NCBI GenBank assembly: GCA_029560455.1
Contig: JAKQKW010000195.1
Span: 1 to 38,561 of the forward strand
Length of the DNA stretch: 38,561 nucleotides
Origin: Candidatus Rifleibacteriota bacterium
GTDB lineage: Bacteria > Riflebacteria > Ozemobacteria > Ozemobacterales > Ozemobacteraceae
Direction: 5' to 3'
The notes under the pieces are model-generated. The model worked only from the letters and a program-made list of their open reading frames with translations, was not told the origin of the DNA and did no database searches. A program made the translations under genes and the position numbers. Positions 1 to 8,217 of the stretch are shown in pieces (within the stretch, counting starts at the first letter, position 1; every line of letters starts with the position of its first letter).

Positions 1-423
1 AAGAAGGGTGCGAAGGGTGAAGCGGCCCCAAAAACTGAAAAACCAGCCAAAACCGCAAAGACAGAAGAAAAAGCCGCTGTCATCAGCGCCGAAAACGGCC
101 TGGTCAGCTTTGACGACTTTCTCAAGACCGAACTCTGCATCGCCCGTATCGAAACAGCTGAAAAGGTAGAGAATGCCGACAAGCTTCTCAAGCTTACTGT
201 AAATATCGGCGACGAGACCCGCACTCTGGTAGCCGGCATTGCCGCGTTCTATAAGCCTGAAGAACTGCCTGGAAGACAGGTAGTAATGGTTAAAAACCTT
301 AAACCGGCCAAGATCAGAGGCATTCTCTCGCACGGCATGATACTCGCAGCCGCCACTGAAGACGGCGGCCTCGCGCTCGTCAGTCCTGACAAGCCAGCCA
401 AAACCGGCATCAGGGTCAAATAA
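1..423 (+). CDS. metG: Methionyl-tRNA synthetase, C-terminal part (truncated by window edge)
   Basis: An open frame runs from the first base to a TAA at 421-423. The first 30 or so codons are a Lys/Ala/Pro/Glu-rich linker. The rest is the EMAP-II/Trbp111-type tRNA-binding OB fold that closes many bacterial methionyl-tRNA synthetases. Recognisable stretches are FLKTELCIARI, ENADKLLKL, TLVAGIA and RGILSHGMILAA. This domain binds tRNA non-specifically and aids dimerisation; the catalytic part lies left of the window. The stop codon overlaps the TatD start by one base (TAATG), so the two are translationally coupled. A free-standing Trbp111-like protein is possible, but the linker favours a synthetase C-terminus. 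Confidence 0.88.
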   Translation, partial: KKGAKGEAAPKTEKPAKTAKTEEKAAVISAENGLVSFDDFLKTELCIARIETAEKVENADKLLKLTVNIGDETRTLVAGIAAFYKPEELPGRQVVMVKNLKPAKIRGILSHGMILAAATEDGGLALVSPDKPAKTGIRVK

Positions 424-1208
424 TGTCTGACCTCAGACTTATCGATGTTCACGCCCATCTGCAGGACGAAAAATTCGCAGACGACCTGCCTGACGTGGTC
501 AAGCGCGCGAAAAGCGCCGGTGTAACCCGTATTGTCAATGCCGGCACCACCGTCGCCGATTCACGCCGGGCAGTCGAGATTGCCGCAAAATACCCCGGGT
601 GTCTTGCCCTGATCGGCATTCACCCGCACGAGGCTTCTTCATTCAACGAAAACTCAGTTGCTGAGCTGAAATCTCTTGCCAGCGAACCCGGGGTAATCGG
701 CATTGGTGAGATCGGCATCGATTTTCATTACGACTTTTCGCCGCGTGATGTGCAGATCAAGGTTTTTAAAGAACTTTGGCAGCTGGCGGCTGAACTGCAG
801 ATGACTGCGGTCGTTCACGTCAGGGAAGCCTATGACGCTTTTTTTGAGGCCATCGTGGGTCTGCCGGCTCCGACAAAGGTTCTGCTGCACTGTTTTTCCG
901 GCGATCTCGACATTGCAAGGCGGGCGGTCGACATGAACTTTCATTTTTCGATCGGCGGCGCTCTGACGTTTCCTAAATCCGACCTTACCCGTGAAGTGTT
1001 CGGGTTTCTGCCGACGAACCGTATTCACCTTGAAACAGACTGCCCCTACCTGGCACCGCAGTTTAAGCGAGGCAAGCGCAACGAGCCGGCCTATCTGACC
1101 GCTGCTCTTGAGCAGATGGCTAAGGTCAGGCGTCTTTCGACCTCGGCAATGGCAGAAATTCTCAACCAGAACGCGATCGAACTGTTCGGAACAAAGGCAG
1201 GCAACTGA
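423..1208 (+). CDS. tatD: TatD family metal-dependent deoxyribonuclease
   Basis: The 261-residue length is normal for TatD/YcfH hydrolases with a TIM-barrel amidohydrolase fold. Visible metal and active-site motifs are HAH (residues 10-12), GEIGID (95-100), VHVREA (131-136, the His-x-Arg strand), HCFSG (156-160) and ETDCPYLAP (204-212). The family contains 3'-5' exonucleases acting on DNA or RNA, and possibly D-aminoacyl-tRNA deacylases, in the cytoplasm. The ATG overlaps the metG stop by one base; a metG-tatD pairing is common in bacteria. aroB starts directly after its stop, so the three genes are probably one transcript. Confidence 0.93.
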   Translation: MSDLRLIDVHAHLQDEKFADDLPDVVKRAKSAGVTRIVNAGTTVADSRRAVEIAAKYPGCLALIGIHPHEASSFNENSVAELKSLASEPGVIGIGEIGIDFHYDFSPRDVQIKVFKELWQLAAELQMTAVVHVREAYDAFFEAIVGLPAPTKVLLHCFSGDLDIARRAVDMNFHFSIGGALTFPKSDLTREVFGFLPTNRIHLETDCPYLAPQFKRGKRNEPAYLTAALEQMAKVRRLSTSAMAEILNQNAIELFGTKAGN

Positions 1209-2300
1209 ATGGAAACCCAACGACTCGTTTTCAAGCGCCACAGCACCAACGAAATAATTCTCGGCAACGATATCGTCAAAGAAACTGTTTCAAGACTGCT
1301 GCGCTTCAGAGTCGCCCGCCATTGCGCCATTATCACCAATGAGACCATTGCCAGGTGGTATCTGGCACCGCTTGCTTCAGAACTTCGCTCGCGTGGATTT
1401 TCCGTGCATGAAATCATCGTGCCTGATGGTGAAAAATTCAAAACCTTCGACACTGCGCTTGATATCATCAAAAGCCTCAGCGCCAGTGGCATAGACCGCG
1501 ATTGCCCGTTGATCGGCCTGGGTGGCGGTGTTGTTTGTGACCTGACCGGTTATGTTGCCTCAATTTATAAACGCGGGCTGCCGCTGGTGCTGATTCCCAC
1601 CTCGCTTCTCGCGATGGTCGATGCCAGCATCGGCGGCAAAAATGGCGTTAATCTCGAACAGGGCAAAAACCTTGCAGGCACCTTTTATCAGCCGCTTCTT
1701 ACTGCAATCGATGTGGCCGTATTGCGCACCCTGCCGCTCAATCAACTCTCATACGGTCTGGTAGAAGCGGTCAAGCATGGTGCCATAGCTGATTCTGCCT
1801 ATTTTCGCTTCATTTTCAAACATATGAGCGAGATAAAGTCAAAGCAGTTACCGCTGATGCAGCGTCTGATCAGGCGTTCAATTCACATAAAAAAGTCATT
1901 TGTGGCAACCGACGAGCTCGATACCAGTCTGCGCAATCATCTTAACTTAGGGCACACCTTCGGGCATGCGCTTGAAGGGGCCGGCAACTTTATCAGGCTG
2001 CATCACGGCGAAGCGGTCGGACTTGGCATGCTGATGGCCATCAAAGCTTCCACTTCCAACGGAATTCTCGAAGAAGATTATTCTGAAGCCCTCAGAGCAA
2101 TTTTAACCGAATTCAATCTCCCGACAAAAATTCCGAATGAACTTGAAAAAAAAGAAATTTTAAATAATCTTGCCCAGGATAAGAAAAAAAGTCAGACGGG
2201 GTACCAGTTCATTCTGCCGGTCACTCTTGGCAAGACAATGATTCACAAGGTCGAGCCCGAAAAAATAGATGATTTTTTCACCTCGGCCATGAATATATGA
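1209..2300 (+). CDS. aroB: 3-Dehydroquinate synthase
   Basis: This enzyme converts DAHP to 3-dehydroquinate, the second step of the shikimate pathway, using NAD+ and a divalent metal. The 363 residues carry the family motifs: PDGEK (72-76), GLGGGVVCDLTG (103-114, NAD-binding loop), PTSLLAMVDASIGGK (130-144), EAVKHG (186-191, with metal ligand Glu186), NLGHTFGHALE (246-256) and HHGEAVGLGM (265-274). His249 or His253 and His265 or His266 fit the remaining metal ligands. The ATG lies immediately after the tatD stop with no gap. The encoded protein looks complete and canonical. Confidence 0.96.
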   Translation: METQRLVFKRHSTNEIILGNDIVKETVSRLLRFRVARHCAIITNETIARWYLAPLASELRSRGFSVHEIIVPDGEKFKTFDTALDIIKSLSASGIDRDCPLIGLGGGVVCDLTGYVASIYKRGLPLVLIPTSLLAMVDASIGGKNGVNLEQGKNLAGTFYQPLLTAIDVAVLRTLPLNQLSYGLVEAVKHGAIADSAYFRFIFKHMSEIKSKQLPLMQRLIRRSIHIKKSFVATDELDTSLRNHLNLGHTFGHALEGAGNFIRLHHGEAVGLGMLMAIKASTSNGILEEDYSEALRAILTEFNLPTKIPNELEKKEILNNLAQDKKKSQTGYQFILPVTLGKTMIHKVEPEKIDDFFTSAMNI

Positions 2301-2312
2301 TTCTCACACACA

Positions 2313-2330
2313 GCTGAAGACCGTTTCAGC
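2313..2330 (+). other. Small hairpin between aroB and nrdJ
   Basis: GCTGAA (2313-2318) pairs with TTCAGC (2325-2330) around a 6-nt loop, 13 nt after the aroB stop. No U-tract follows, so it is not a canonical terminator. It may protect a 3' end or mark a weak transcription break before nrdJ. No other signal was seen in the 67-bp gap except the nrdJ ribosome-binding site (AAGGA near 2356-2360). Confidence 0.35.
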
Positions 2331-2367
2331 ATCACATAAAAAACATAAACAAAATAAGGATGCCGTA

Positions 2368-4665
2368 ATGAATCCAACTACCACTATTTCACACCGTTTT
2401 TCTCCGAACGCTCAAAAAGTTCTGGCAAAGCGATATCTGACGAGAGGCCCCGACGGAAAGCCAACCGAAACCATTGAAGAACTCTTCAGACGCGTTGCTC
2501 ATGCAATTGCCTCTGCCGAAAACAATTATCACAACAGCAGATATACGGTCGAGCAACTCGAAAACGAGTTCTACCACATCATGACCGACCTCGATTTCCT
2601 GCCGAACAGCCCGACTCTCATGAATGCAGGTAAAGAACTCGGACAACTTTCGGCCTGTTTTGTTCTGCCGGTCGAAGACTCAATGGAAGGCATCTTCGAT
2701 GCGGTCAAAAACGCGGCACTGATTCACAAATCGGGTGGCGGCACCGGTTTCAGCTTTTCACGCCTGCGCCCGGCCAATGACCTGGTATCGTCAACCAGCG
2801 GCGTCAGCTCAGGGCCGATTTCCTTTATGAAGGTTTTCAATGTCGCCACTGAAACAATCAAGCAGGGCGGTACCAGACGTGGCGCCAACATGGGAATTCT
2901 GCGCGTCGACCACCCTGATATTCTCGACTTCATCACCTGCAAAGAAAAGAACGACGAGCTTACCAACTTCAACATTTCGATTGCCATAACCGATGTTTTC
3001 ATGGAAGCGCTCGAACGCGACGGCGAGTATAACCTCATCAATCCTCGGTCAAAAGAGGTTGTGCACTCCCTAAAAGCCAGTAAGGTTTTTCACATGATCG
3101 TTGAGCGTGCATGGCGCAATGGTGAGCCTGGCATCGTTTTCATTGACAGAATAAATCGTTATCAGCCCACTCCGGCGGTTGGCGCAATCGAATCCACCAA
3201 TCCATGTGGTGAACAGCCACTTCTGCCTTACGAATCGTGCAACCTGGGTTCGATCAACCTGGCGCGCTTTGTCTCGACCAGAGAAGGCAAAAACGAAGTT
3301 GATTTCAACCGCCTGCGCGAAATCGTGCATCTGGCAGTGCGCTTTCTAGACAACGTCATCGATCAGAACCGCTACCCGATACCAGAAATAGATAAAACGA
3401 CAAAGGCCAACCGAAAGATTGGCCTGGGAGTAATGGGCTGGGCTGACATGCTCATCAAAATGAATCTGCCCTACGACTCGGAAAAGGCTCTTGAGCTCGC
3501 TGATTCTGTGATGGGTTTCATCAAACGCGAATCCTGGTCAGCCTCTCAGGAACTGGCAAAAGAACGCGGCCCGTTCCCCAATTATGACCGGTCGATTTTT
3601 TCAGAGAAAAAGATGCCGCCGATGCGCAATGCAACAGTTACCACCATTGCCCCGACCGGTACAATCAGTCTGATTTCCGGCTGTTCAAGCGGCGTTGAAC
3701 CCCTTTTCGCGATTGCCTATGAAAAACATGTCATGGACAATGAAAAGCTACTTGAAGTGCACAATGATTTTATCAGAGTAGCCCGTGAACGCGGTTTCTA
3801 CTCAGAAGAACTGATGGAGAAAATTGCACATCATGGTAATCTTAAAGGGTTCTCACAAATTCCAGAAGATGTAGCCAGAGTCTTTGTCACCAGCCACAAT
3901 ATTTCTCCAGAATGGCATATCCGTATGCAGGCTGCTTTTCAGAAGCATACAGATAATGCGGTCAGCAAAACGGTCAATTTTCCTTTCGAAGCCACCAAAA
4001 AAGACGTCGAAACGGTTTTCAAACTTGCCCACACTCTCAACTGCAAGGGTGTAACCGTTTACCGTGATGGCTCACGTGAAGAGCAGGTACTCAATGTCGG
4101 CAAAGGGCAAAAAGGCAAATCAACGGCTGCAGCCGAAGCGCCAAGGGTAACCCCCAGGGCACGGCCTGAGCGCACCGTTGGTGTCACGGAACGTGTTAAA
4201 ATTGGCTGTGGGAATCTTTATGTAACAGTAAACAGTGATGAGAGAGGCATCTGTGAAGTGTTCACCAGTCTTGGCCGTAACGGCGGATGCCCCTCGCAAT
4301 CAGAAGCTGCGGCCAGACTTGTATCGATGGCTCTGCGCGCCGGCATCGATGTTCAGGAAATCATCGATCAGCTCAAGGGCATCAGATGCATGTCAACCCT
4401 CAAAAAGGGTGCAATGTCCGGCGGGATAAAAGTCCTTTCCTGCCCTGACGCGATCGGTAAAGCAATTGAGCAGTATCATCTAAGCGCCAAAGACACTTTT
4501 GCCAAAAACACGGCACCTCAGACCGAAAACCGCCCTTCAGGCAAGAAAGATCTGCTTCTCGACAACCCGGAACCGGGTGCGGTCTGCCCCGAATGCGGCG
4601 AAGGTCTTGAGCATGACGGCGGTTGTGTCATCTGCAAATATTGTGGTTTTTCCAAGTGCGGGTAA
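2368..4665 (+). CDS. nrdJ: Adenosylcobalamin-dependent (class II) ribonucleoside reductase
   Basis: This enzyme reduces ribonucleotides to deoxyribonucleotides with an adenosylcobalamin-generated thiyl radical, so it works without oxygen. The 765 residues show SPTLMNAG (81-88), Cys97 in LSACFVL, the active-site loop NPCGEQPL (278-285, thiyl Cys280 and Glu282) and Cys291. Cys97 and Cys291 fit the redox pair known from the Thermotoga enzyme. APTGTISLISG is also present. A TSCPD domain follows at about 610-700 (CGNLYVTVN, GGCPSQSEAAARL, GIRCMSTL). The tail carries Cys740, 743, 753, 756, 759 and 764, a zinc-ribbon-like cluster probably used for re-reduction. The ATG has a good AAGGA site. No NrdR box was recognised upstream. 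Confidence 0.96.
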   Translation: MNPTTTISHRFSPNAQKVLAKRYLTRGPDGKPTETIEELFRRVAHAIASAENNYHNSRYTVEQLENEFYHIMTDLDFLPNSPTLMNAGKELGQLSACFVLPVEDSMEGIFDAVKNAALIHKSGGGTGFSFSRLRPANDLVSSTSGVSSGPISFMKVFNVATETIKQGGTRRGANMGILRVDHPDILDFITCKEKNDELTNFNISIAITDVFMEALERDGEYNLINPRSKEVVHSLKASKVFHMIVERAWRNGEPGIVFIDRINRYQPTPAVGAIESTNPCGEQPLLPYESCNLGSINLARFVSTREGKNEVDFNRLREIVHLAVRFLDNVIDQNRYPIPEIDKTTKANRKIGLGVMGWADMLIKMNLPYDSEKALELADSVMGFIKRESWSASQELAKERGPFPNYDRSIFSEKKMPPMRNATVTTIAPTGTISLISGCSSGVEPLFAIAYEKHVMDNEKLLEVHNDFIRVARERGFYSEELMEKIAHHGNLKGFSQIPEDVARVFVTSHNISPEWHIRMQAAFQKHTDNAVSKTVNFPFEATKKDVETVFKLAHTLNCKGVTVYRDGSREEQVLNVGKGQKGKSTAAAEAPRVTPRARPERTVGVTERVKIGCGNLYVTVNSDERGICEVFTSLGRNGGCPSQSEAAARLVSMALRAGIDVQEIIDQLKGIRCMSTLKKGAMSGGIKVLSCPDAIGKAIEQYHLSAKDTFAKNTAPQTENRPSGKKDLLLDNPEPGAVCPECGEGLEHDGGCVICKYCGFSKCG

Positions 4666-4690
4666 ACTGAATTATCTTTTCAGGCAATTT

Positions 4691-4736
4691 AAGACCCCGG
4701 TCAGATTTTTCTCTGACCGGGGTCTTTAGTTTTTTA
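4691..4736 (+). terminator. Strong intrinsic terminator after nrdJ
   Basis: AAGACCCCGGTCAGA (4691-4705) and TCTGACCGGGGTCTT (4712-4726) form a perfect 15-bp stem with a 6-nt loop. TAGTTTTTT follows (4727-4735). It lies 25 nt after the nrdJ stop and ends that transcript. Confidence 0.93.
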
Positions 4737-4793
4737 CCTTTCAGACTCATTAAAAGTCGTGTACACAACAGCAATTTTTATTTTTGCCTGCCA

Positions 4794-4822
4794 TTGACAC
4801 CTTCTGCTTTTGTCAGTAGAAT
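4794..4822 (+). promoter_or_regulatory. Consensus sigma-70-type promoter for the MBL-fold hydrolase gene
   Basis: TTGACA (4794-4799), a 17-bp spacer and TAGAAT (4817-4822) match the housekeeping consensus in 11 of 12 positions. The predicted start is near 4829. This leaves a leader of about 60 nt that ends in a clear AAGGAG ribosome-binding site before the ATG at 4889. Confidence 0.85.
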
Positions 4823-4888
4823 TTATTAAACGTATAACAGGTTTGTTATCAATCCTGAATTCAGGCGCGTTATAAGGAGTATAAGAGT

Positions 4889-7405
4889 ATGAATCAAAGA
4901 ACCGCGCGGATGGGACTGCTGCTGATCCTTGCAGTAATGCTGGTTTCGGCCGTGTTCGCAAACGAAGCGCCCCTCCTGAAAGTTACCTTCCTGGATGTGC
5001 ATCAGGGCGACTGCATTCTGGTTCGCTCTGCTGAAAAGACTGTAATGATCGACGCCGGCGATGATAATCGCAGTGCTGCCATCAGATACATCATCCCCTA
5101 CCTGAAAAAGGAAGGCATCAAAAAGATCGACCAGGCCATCATTACCCACCCACATCGCGATCATTTTGGTGGTTTTATCGACCTGATTAAAGAATTCGAC
5201 TTTGGAGAATTTGTTTATTCAAACGATTCTGAAGTTTCTTCGGAAGGCGAAACCACCAAGGGTGGCAACGACGCTCTTATTTACGCTCAGCTCCGCTCAC
5301 TTATTGTTGAGAAAAAGATCCCTTACCGCAAGGCCAAACTTGGCGAAATGCTGGATTGGGGCAAGGGCATTAAAGCAGAAGTTCTTAATTGTGACGTCAA
5401 TCGCGACGAAGTTCCGCCATCTGACACTCTCAAGACCAATCCAAACGAACTTTCAATAGTAATCAAGGCTACCGCCGGCAAAATCAGCTACCTGTTCACC
5501 GGCGATGCCGAAAAGAAATCTGAAACCGACATGATCAGCATGCATGGCAAAAAACTTGCCAGCACCGTTCTCAAGTCTGGTCATCATGGCAGCAAAACCT
5601 CGTCGATGCATGCATTCATGGATATCGCCCAGCCAGAGTATGGTGTAATCAGCGCCGGCAAAGGCAATTCCTTCGGTCACCCGACCCAGACCGTTCTTGA
5701 CATCTACGACTATTACAAAATGAAGGTTTTCAGAACCGATGTAGACGGAACCGTCGAAAGTTATACCGATGGCAAAACCGTCACCTTCGTCACCAACAAC
5801 AGCCCACTTGAATTTGCTTCGAAGCCAAAGGTTATTTCTCTCACTGCCAATTCTGCAACCCTCCAGTGGGAAACCAACCGCCCTTCGACTACCCTGGTCA
5901 GCTATGGCACCAGTTCGCTCAGCCAGACCAAAGAATCAGTTCATGGCGTAAAGATTCACACCGTTACGCTCACCGGCCTGAATCCTTCAACTACCTATAA
6001 GTTCCAGGCTGTTTCAAAAGATCCGCGCGAGCCCGAAAAGCTCATCAGCTTTGAAGGCACCATCGACACACCGGCTGGTACCGGTGACCCGCTCCCCAAA
6101 ATCAGCAAAGTTACCACAAACCACAATCTGCTTTACATGAAGCACCCCTTCAAGATTCTGGTTCCGGTGCATAACCCCGCTGAAGCTCCGTCTAAGGCTC
6201 TGACCCTCGAAGTTTATCATTCAGCCATGGACGAATCGAACCTCATCGACAAGGTTGCTTTCGACAGCATCCCGGCCGGCTCAGCTCTTGAAGCCATTCT
6301 TCCGACCCAGATCGACTGGATCGGTCCGGTAGAAATCATTGCCGTTTTGAAACAGGGCAAAACCATTATCGATACCGCGTCCATCAACATCGAAATCATG
6401 GCCAAGATCGTTCTGGTCGACTGCGCCCACGGCAACAAGGATTATTTTACCGGCCGTTTCGCCGGCATGAAAATGGACCTCTTCCAGAACTACGGCTTCC
6501 AGATGCGCAGTATTTCGAAAGCGATTACCTATGAAAGCATCAAGGACGCTTTTGTAATCCTCTTCCCCCATCCTACCGTAGATTACAAATCAGAAGAAGT
6601 TACCGCCCTGAAAAAGTTTGTATCTGGTGGCGGCTCGTTGCTGATGTTTGCCCAGTCAGACTATCGCAACCTTTCTAACCCAGACATGCTCAACTCGATT
6701 CTCAAAGGCGTTGGCAGCAAAATTCGCTTCAATGATGACCAGGCCTGTGACCCGACCGACAACATCGGGCCACCGTGGCGCGCTTTTATCGACGTCTTTC
6801 CGACCGAAGCAATCACCGGCAAAGATGTTAAAAAACTTCTGATCAGAAGTGCCTGTACCCTTATCGATTCACAGAACAAGGGGCTCAAAGGTTCCAAAAA
6901 CCTCTTCCTGCTTGCCACCGGTGACGAAGATTCCTACAATACCGAGTCAGATGCAATGAACGATGGCTACATTTACGCCAGCCACACACCTCTGCTTCCA
7001 ATTCCGGTCGCCGCAGCCGAAGACCTTGGCTTCGGTCGCGTAGCCTGTCTCGGCGAACCCTTCTATCAGGATAATTTCTACAGCAGCCCCGGCGACCTTA
7101 GCACTCCTCAGTTCAACCGCAACGTGATTTACTGGCTCAGCCTCGGAAAAGAAAAGAATGTTAAATCTCTCGTAAGATACATCGCTGAACTCGAAAATGA
7201 ATCTGACCCGGAAATCAGAGCCGAACGCTACGAAGCTCTGTCAAAAACGGTTATGAAAAAGGTCAGACGCGAAGTTGACTACGACCGCAGCGCCCTTGGC
7301 GACATCAGTGGTATGTTGAACGAATTCAACAGTTCTACGGTAGATCAGCTGAAAATGCAGATCAACGAAGTCTACAAATTCGAAGACCTGCACCGCGGCA
7401 ACTGA
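4889..7405 (+). CDS. Secreted ComEC/Rec2-type MBL-fold hydrolase with FnIII-like and GATase-like domains
   Basis: Residues 1-24 are a signal peptide cut after VFA. Residues 28-300 are a metallo-beta-lactamase fold of the ComEC/Rec2 subgroup: FLDVHQGDCILV, MIDAGDD, the metal motif HPHRDH (87-92), FTGDAE and KSGHHGSK. About 308-392 is a fibronectin-III-like beta-sandwich of the purple-acid-phosphatase N-domain type (TLQWETNRPSTTLVSYG). A second beta-sandwich follows (about 395-505). About 507-750 resembles the glutamine-amidotransferase-like fold seen in DUF4350-type proteins (LVDCAHGN, VILFPHP, FVSGGGSLLMFAQ). The end is helical. In the family the MBL domain hydrolyses phosphodiesters such as extracellular DNA. 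A role outside the cytoplasmic membrane is inferred from the signal peptide. It has its own promoter and terminator. Confidence 0.88.
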   Translation: MNQRTARMGLLLILAVMLVSAVFANEAPLLKVTFLDVHQGDCILVRSAEKTVMIDAGDDNRSAAIRYIIPYLKKEGIKKIDQAIITHPHRDHFGGFIDLIKEFDFGEFVYSNDSEVSSEGETTKGGNDALIYAQLRSLIVEKKIPYRKAKLGEMLDWGKGIKAEVLNCDVNRDEVPPSDTLKTNPNELSIVIKATAGKISYLFTGDAEKKSETDMISMHGKKLASTVLKSGHHGSKTSSMHAFMDIAQPEYGVISAGKGNSFGHPTQTVLDIYDYYKMKVFRTDVDGTVESYTDGKTVTFVTNNSPLEFASKPKVISLTANSATLQWETNRPSTTLVSYGTSSLSQTKESVHGVKIHTVTLTGLNPSTTYKFQAVSKDPREPEKLISFEGTIDTPAGTGDPLPKISKVTTNHNLLYMKHPFKILVPVHNPAEAPSKALTLEVYHSAMDESNLIDKVAFDSIPAGSALEAILPTQIDWIGPVEIIAVLKQGKTIIDTASINIEIMAKIVLVDCAHGNKDYFTGRFAGMKMDLFQNYGFQMRSISKAITYESIKDAFVILFPHPTVDYKSEEVTALKKFVSGGGSLLMFAQSDYRNLSNPDMLNSILKGVGSKIRFNDDQACDPTDNIGPPWRAFIDVFPTEAITGKDVKKLLIRSACTLIDSQNKGLKGSKNLFLLATGDEDSYNTESDAMNDGYIYASHTPLLPIPVAAAEDLGFGRVACLGEPFYQDNFYSSPGDLSTPQFNRNVIYWLSLGKEKNVKSLVRYIAELENESDPEIRAERYEALSKTVMKKVRREVDYDRSALGDISGMLNEFNSSTVDQLKMQINEVYKFEDLHRGN

Positions 7406-7425
7406 TAACTTCCCTGCGCTATCAG

Positions 7426-7460
7426 AAACAGGACTCCAGACGGAGTCCTGTTTTTCTTTT
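7426..7460 (+). terminator. Intrinsic terminator after the MBL-fold hydrolase
   Basis: AAACAGGACTCC (7426-7437) pairs with GGAGTCCTGTTT (7442-7453) across a 4-nt loop, and the stem runs into TTTTTCTTTT (7451-7460). It ends about 27 nt before the aat start, so aat needs its own promoter. Confidence 0.92.
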
Positions 7461-7470
7461 GAAAAAACTG

Positions 7471-7479
7471 TGTTAGAAT
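7471..7479 (+). promoter_or_regulatory. Extended -10 promoter directly before aat
   Basis: TG-T-TAGAAT (7471-7479) is an extended -10 element placed just after the upstream terminator. No good -35 is visible, as the -35 region falls in the terminator T-tract. The usual 7-nt distance puts the transcription start at about 7486, one base before the ATG at 7487, so the mRNA should be essentially leaderless. Confidence 0.6.
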
Positions 7480-7486
7480 TCCCCGC

Positions 7487-8125
7487 ATGTATGAAATTGT
7501 TTTTCCAGACCCAGAAAACGCAGACGACGATGGCTTGCTGGCAATCGGTGGTGATCTGCGGCCGGAGACTCTTCTAAAGGCCTATCGCAGCGGCATTTTT
7601 CCCTGGACTGTAAGGCCGATCTCATGGTGGAGCCCTGACCCGAGAGCCATTTTTGAGATTGAAAATTTCACACTTTCAACAAGAATGCAGAGAGTTTTTC
7701 GCAGCGGCAGATTCACTTTCAGCCTCGACAGGTGCTTCACCCGCGTAATGGAAGGATGTGCGGCGCCAGCCCCAGGTCGAGAATCGACCTGGATCAGCCC
7801 TGAGTTTATCGCCGCCTACACCCGACTGCACAAAATTGGTTATGCACACAGTGCAGAAGTCTGGCATGGGGGACAACTTGCCGGTGGGGTATACGGTGTT
7901 GCAATTGGCGGTTTTTTTGCTGGTGAATCAATGTTTCACACCGTCAGCAACGCTTCGACCATGGCCCTTGCTTTTCTTATCGAACACCTGAAAAAGCAGG
8001 GTTTTGAGCTCTTTGATTCTCAGGTAATTTCACCACATACTGCAAGTCTCGGCGCAATCGAAATCTGCCGCAAAGATTATCTGTTCCGTCTGAGCAGAGC
8101 TCTCGCCAAATCATGTTCTTTCTGA
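7487..8125 (+). CDS. aat: Leucyl/phenylalanyl-tRNA--protein transferase
   Basis: Aat moves Leu or Phe from aminoacyl-tRNA to N-terminal Arg or Lys of proteins, marking them for ClpS/ClpAP decay (N-degron pathway). The 212 residues start with the hallmark FPDPENADDDGLLAIGGDL, then LLKAYRSGIFPW, WWSPDPRAIFE, AYTRLHKIGYAHSAEVW, GGVYGVAIGGFFAGESMF and FDSQVISPHTASLGA. Length and motifs are complete. No Shine-Dalgarno sequence precedes the ATG. The -10 element ends 7 nt upstream, which indicates leaderless translation. It stands alone between a terminator and the next promoter. Confidence 0.95.
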   Translation: MYEIVFPDPENADDDGLLAIGGDLRPETLLKAYRSGIFPWTVRPISWWSPDPRAIFEIENFTLSTRMQRVFRSGRFTFSLDRCFTRVMEGCAAPAPGRESTWISPEFIAAYTRLHKIGYAHSAEVWHGGQLAGGVYGVAIGGFFAGESMFHTVSNASTMALAFLIEHLKKQGFELFDSQVISPHTASLGAIEICRKDYLFRLSRALAKSCSF

Positions 8126-8165
8126 AAAGTTTTTTTCGCGGCGACTTTTATCATTTGATTAAACC

Positions 8166-8174
8166 TGATATAAT
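8166..8174 (+). promoter_or_regulatory. Extended -10 promoter for the AMIN/amidase gene
   Basis: TG-A-TATAAT (8166-8174) is a perfect extended -10. The -35 region at the correct spacing is only T-rich. The predicted start is near 8181, giving a leader of about 37 nt with a GAAGG site (8201-8205) before the GTG at 8218. Confidence 0.7.
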
Positions 8175-8217
8175 CTTTGCGGAAACAAAACTATTCACCT
8201 GAAGGCATTGGAAAACT

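Noticed and set aside
2301..2367. NrdR box or cobalamin riboswitch before nrdJ
   Set aside because: No NrdR-type palindrome is seen, and the gap is too short for a cobalamin riboswitch.
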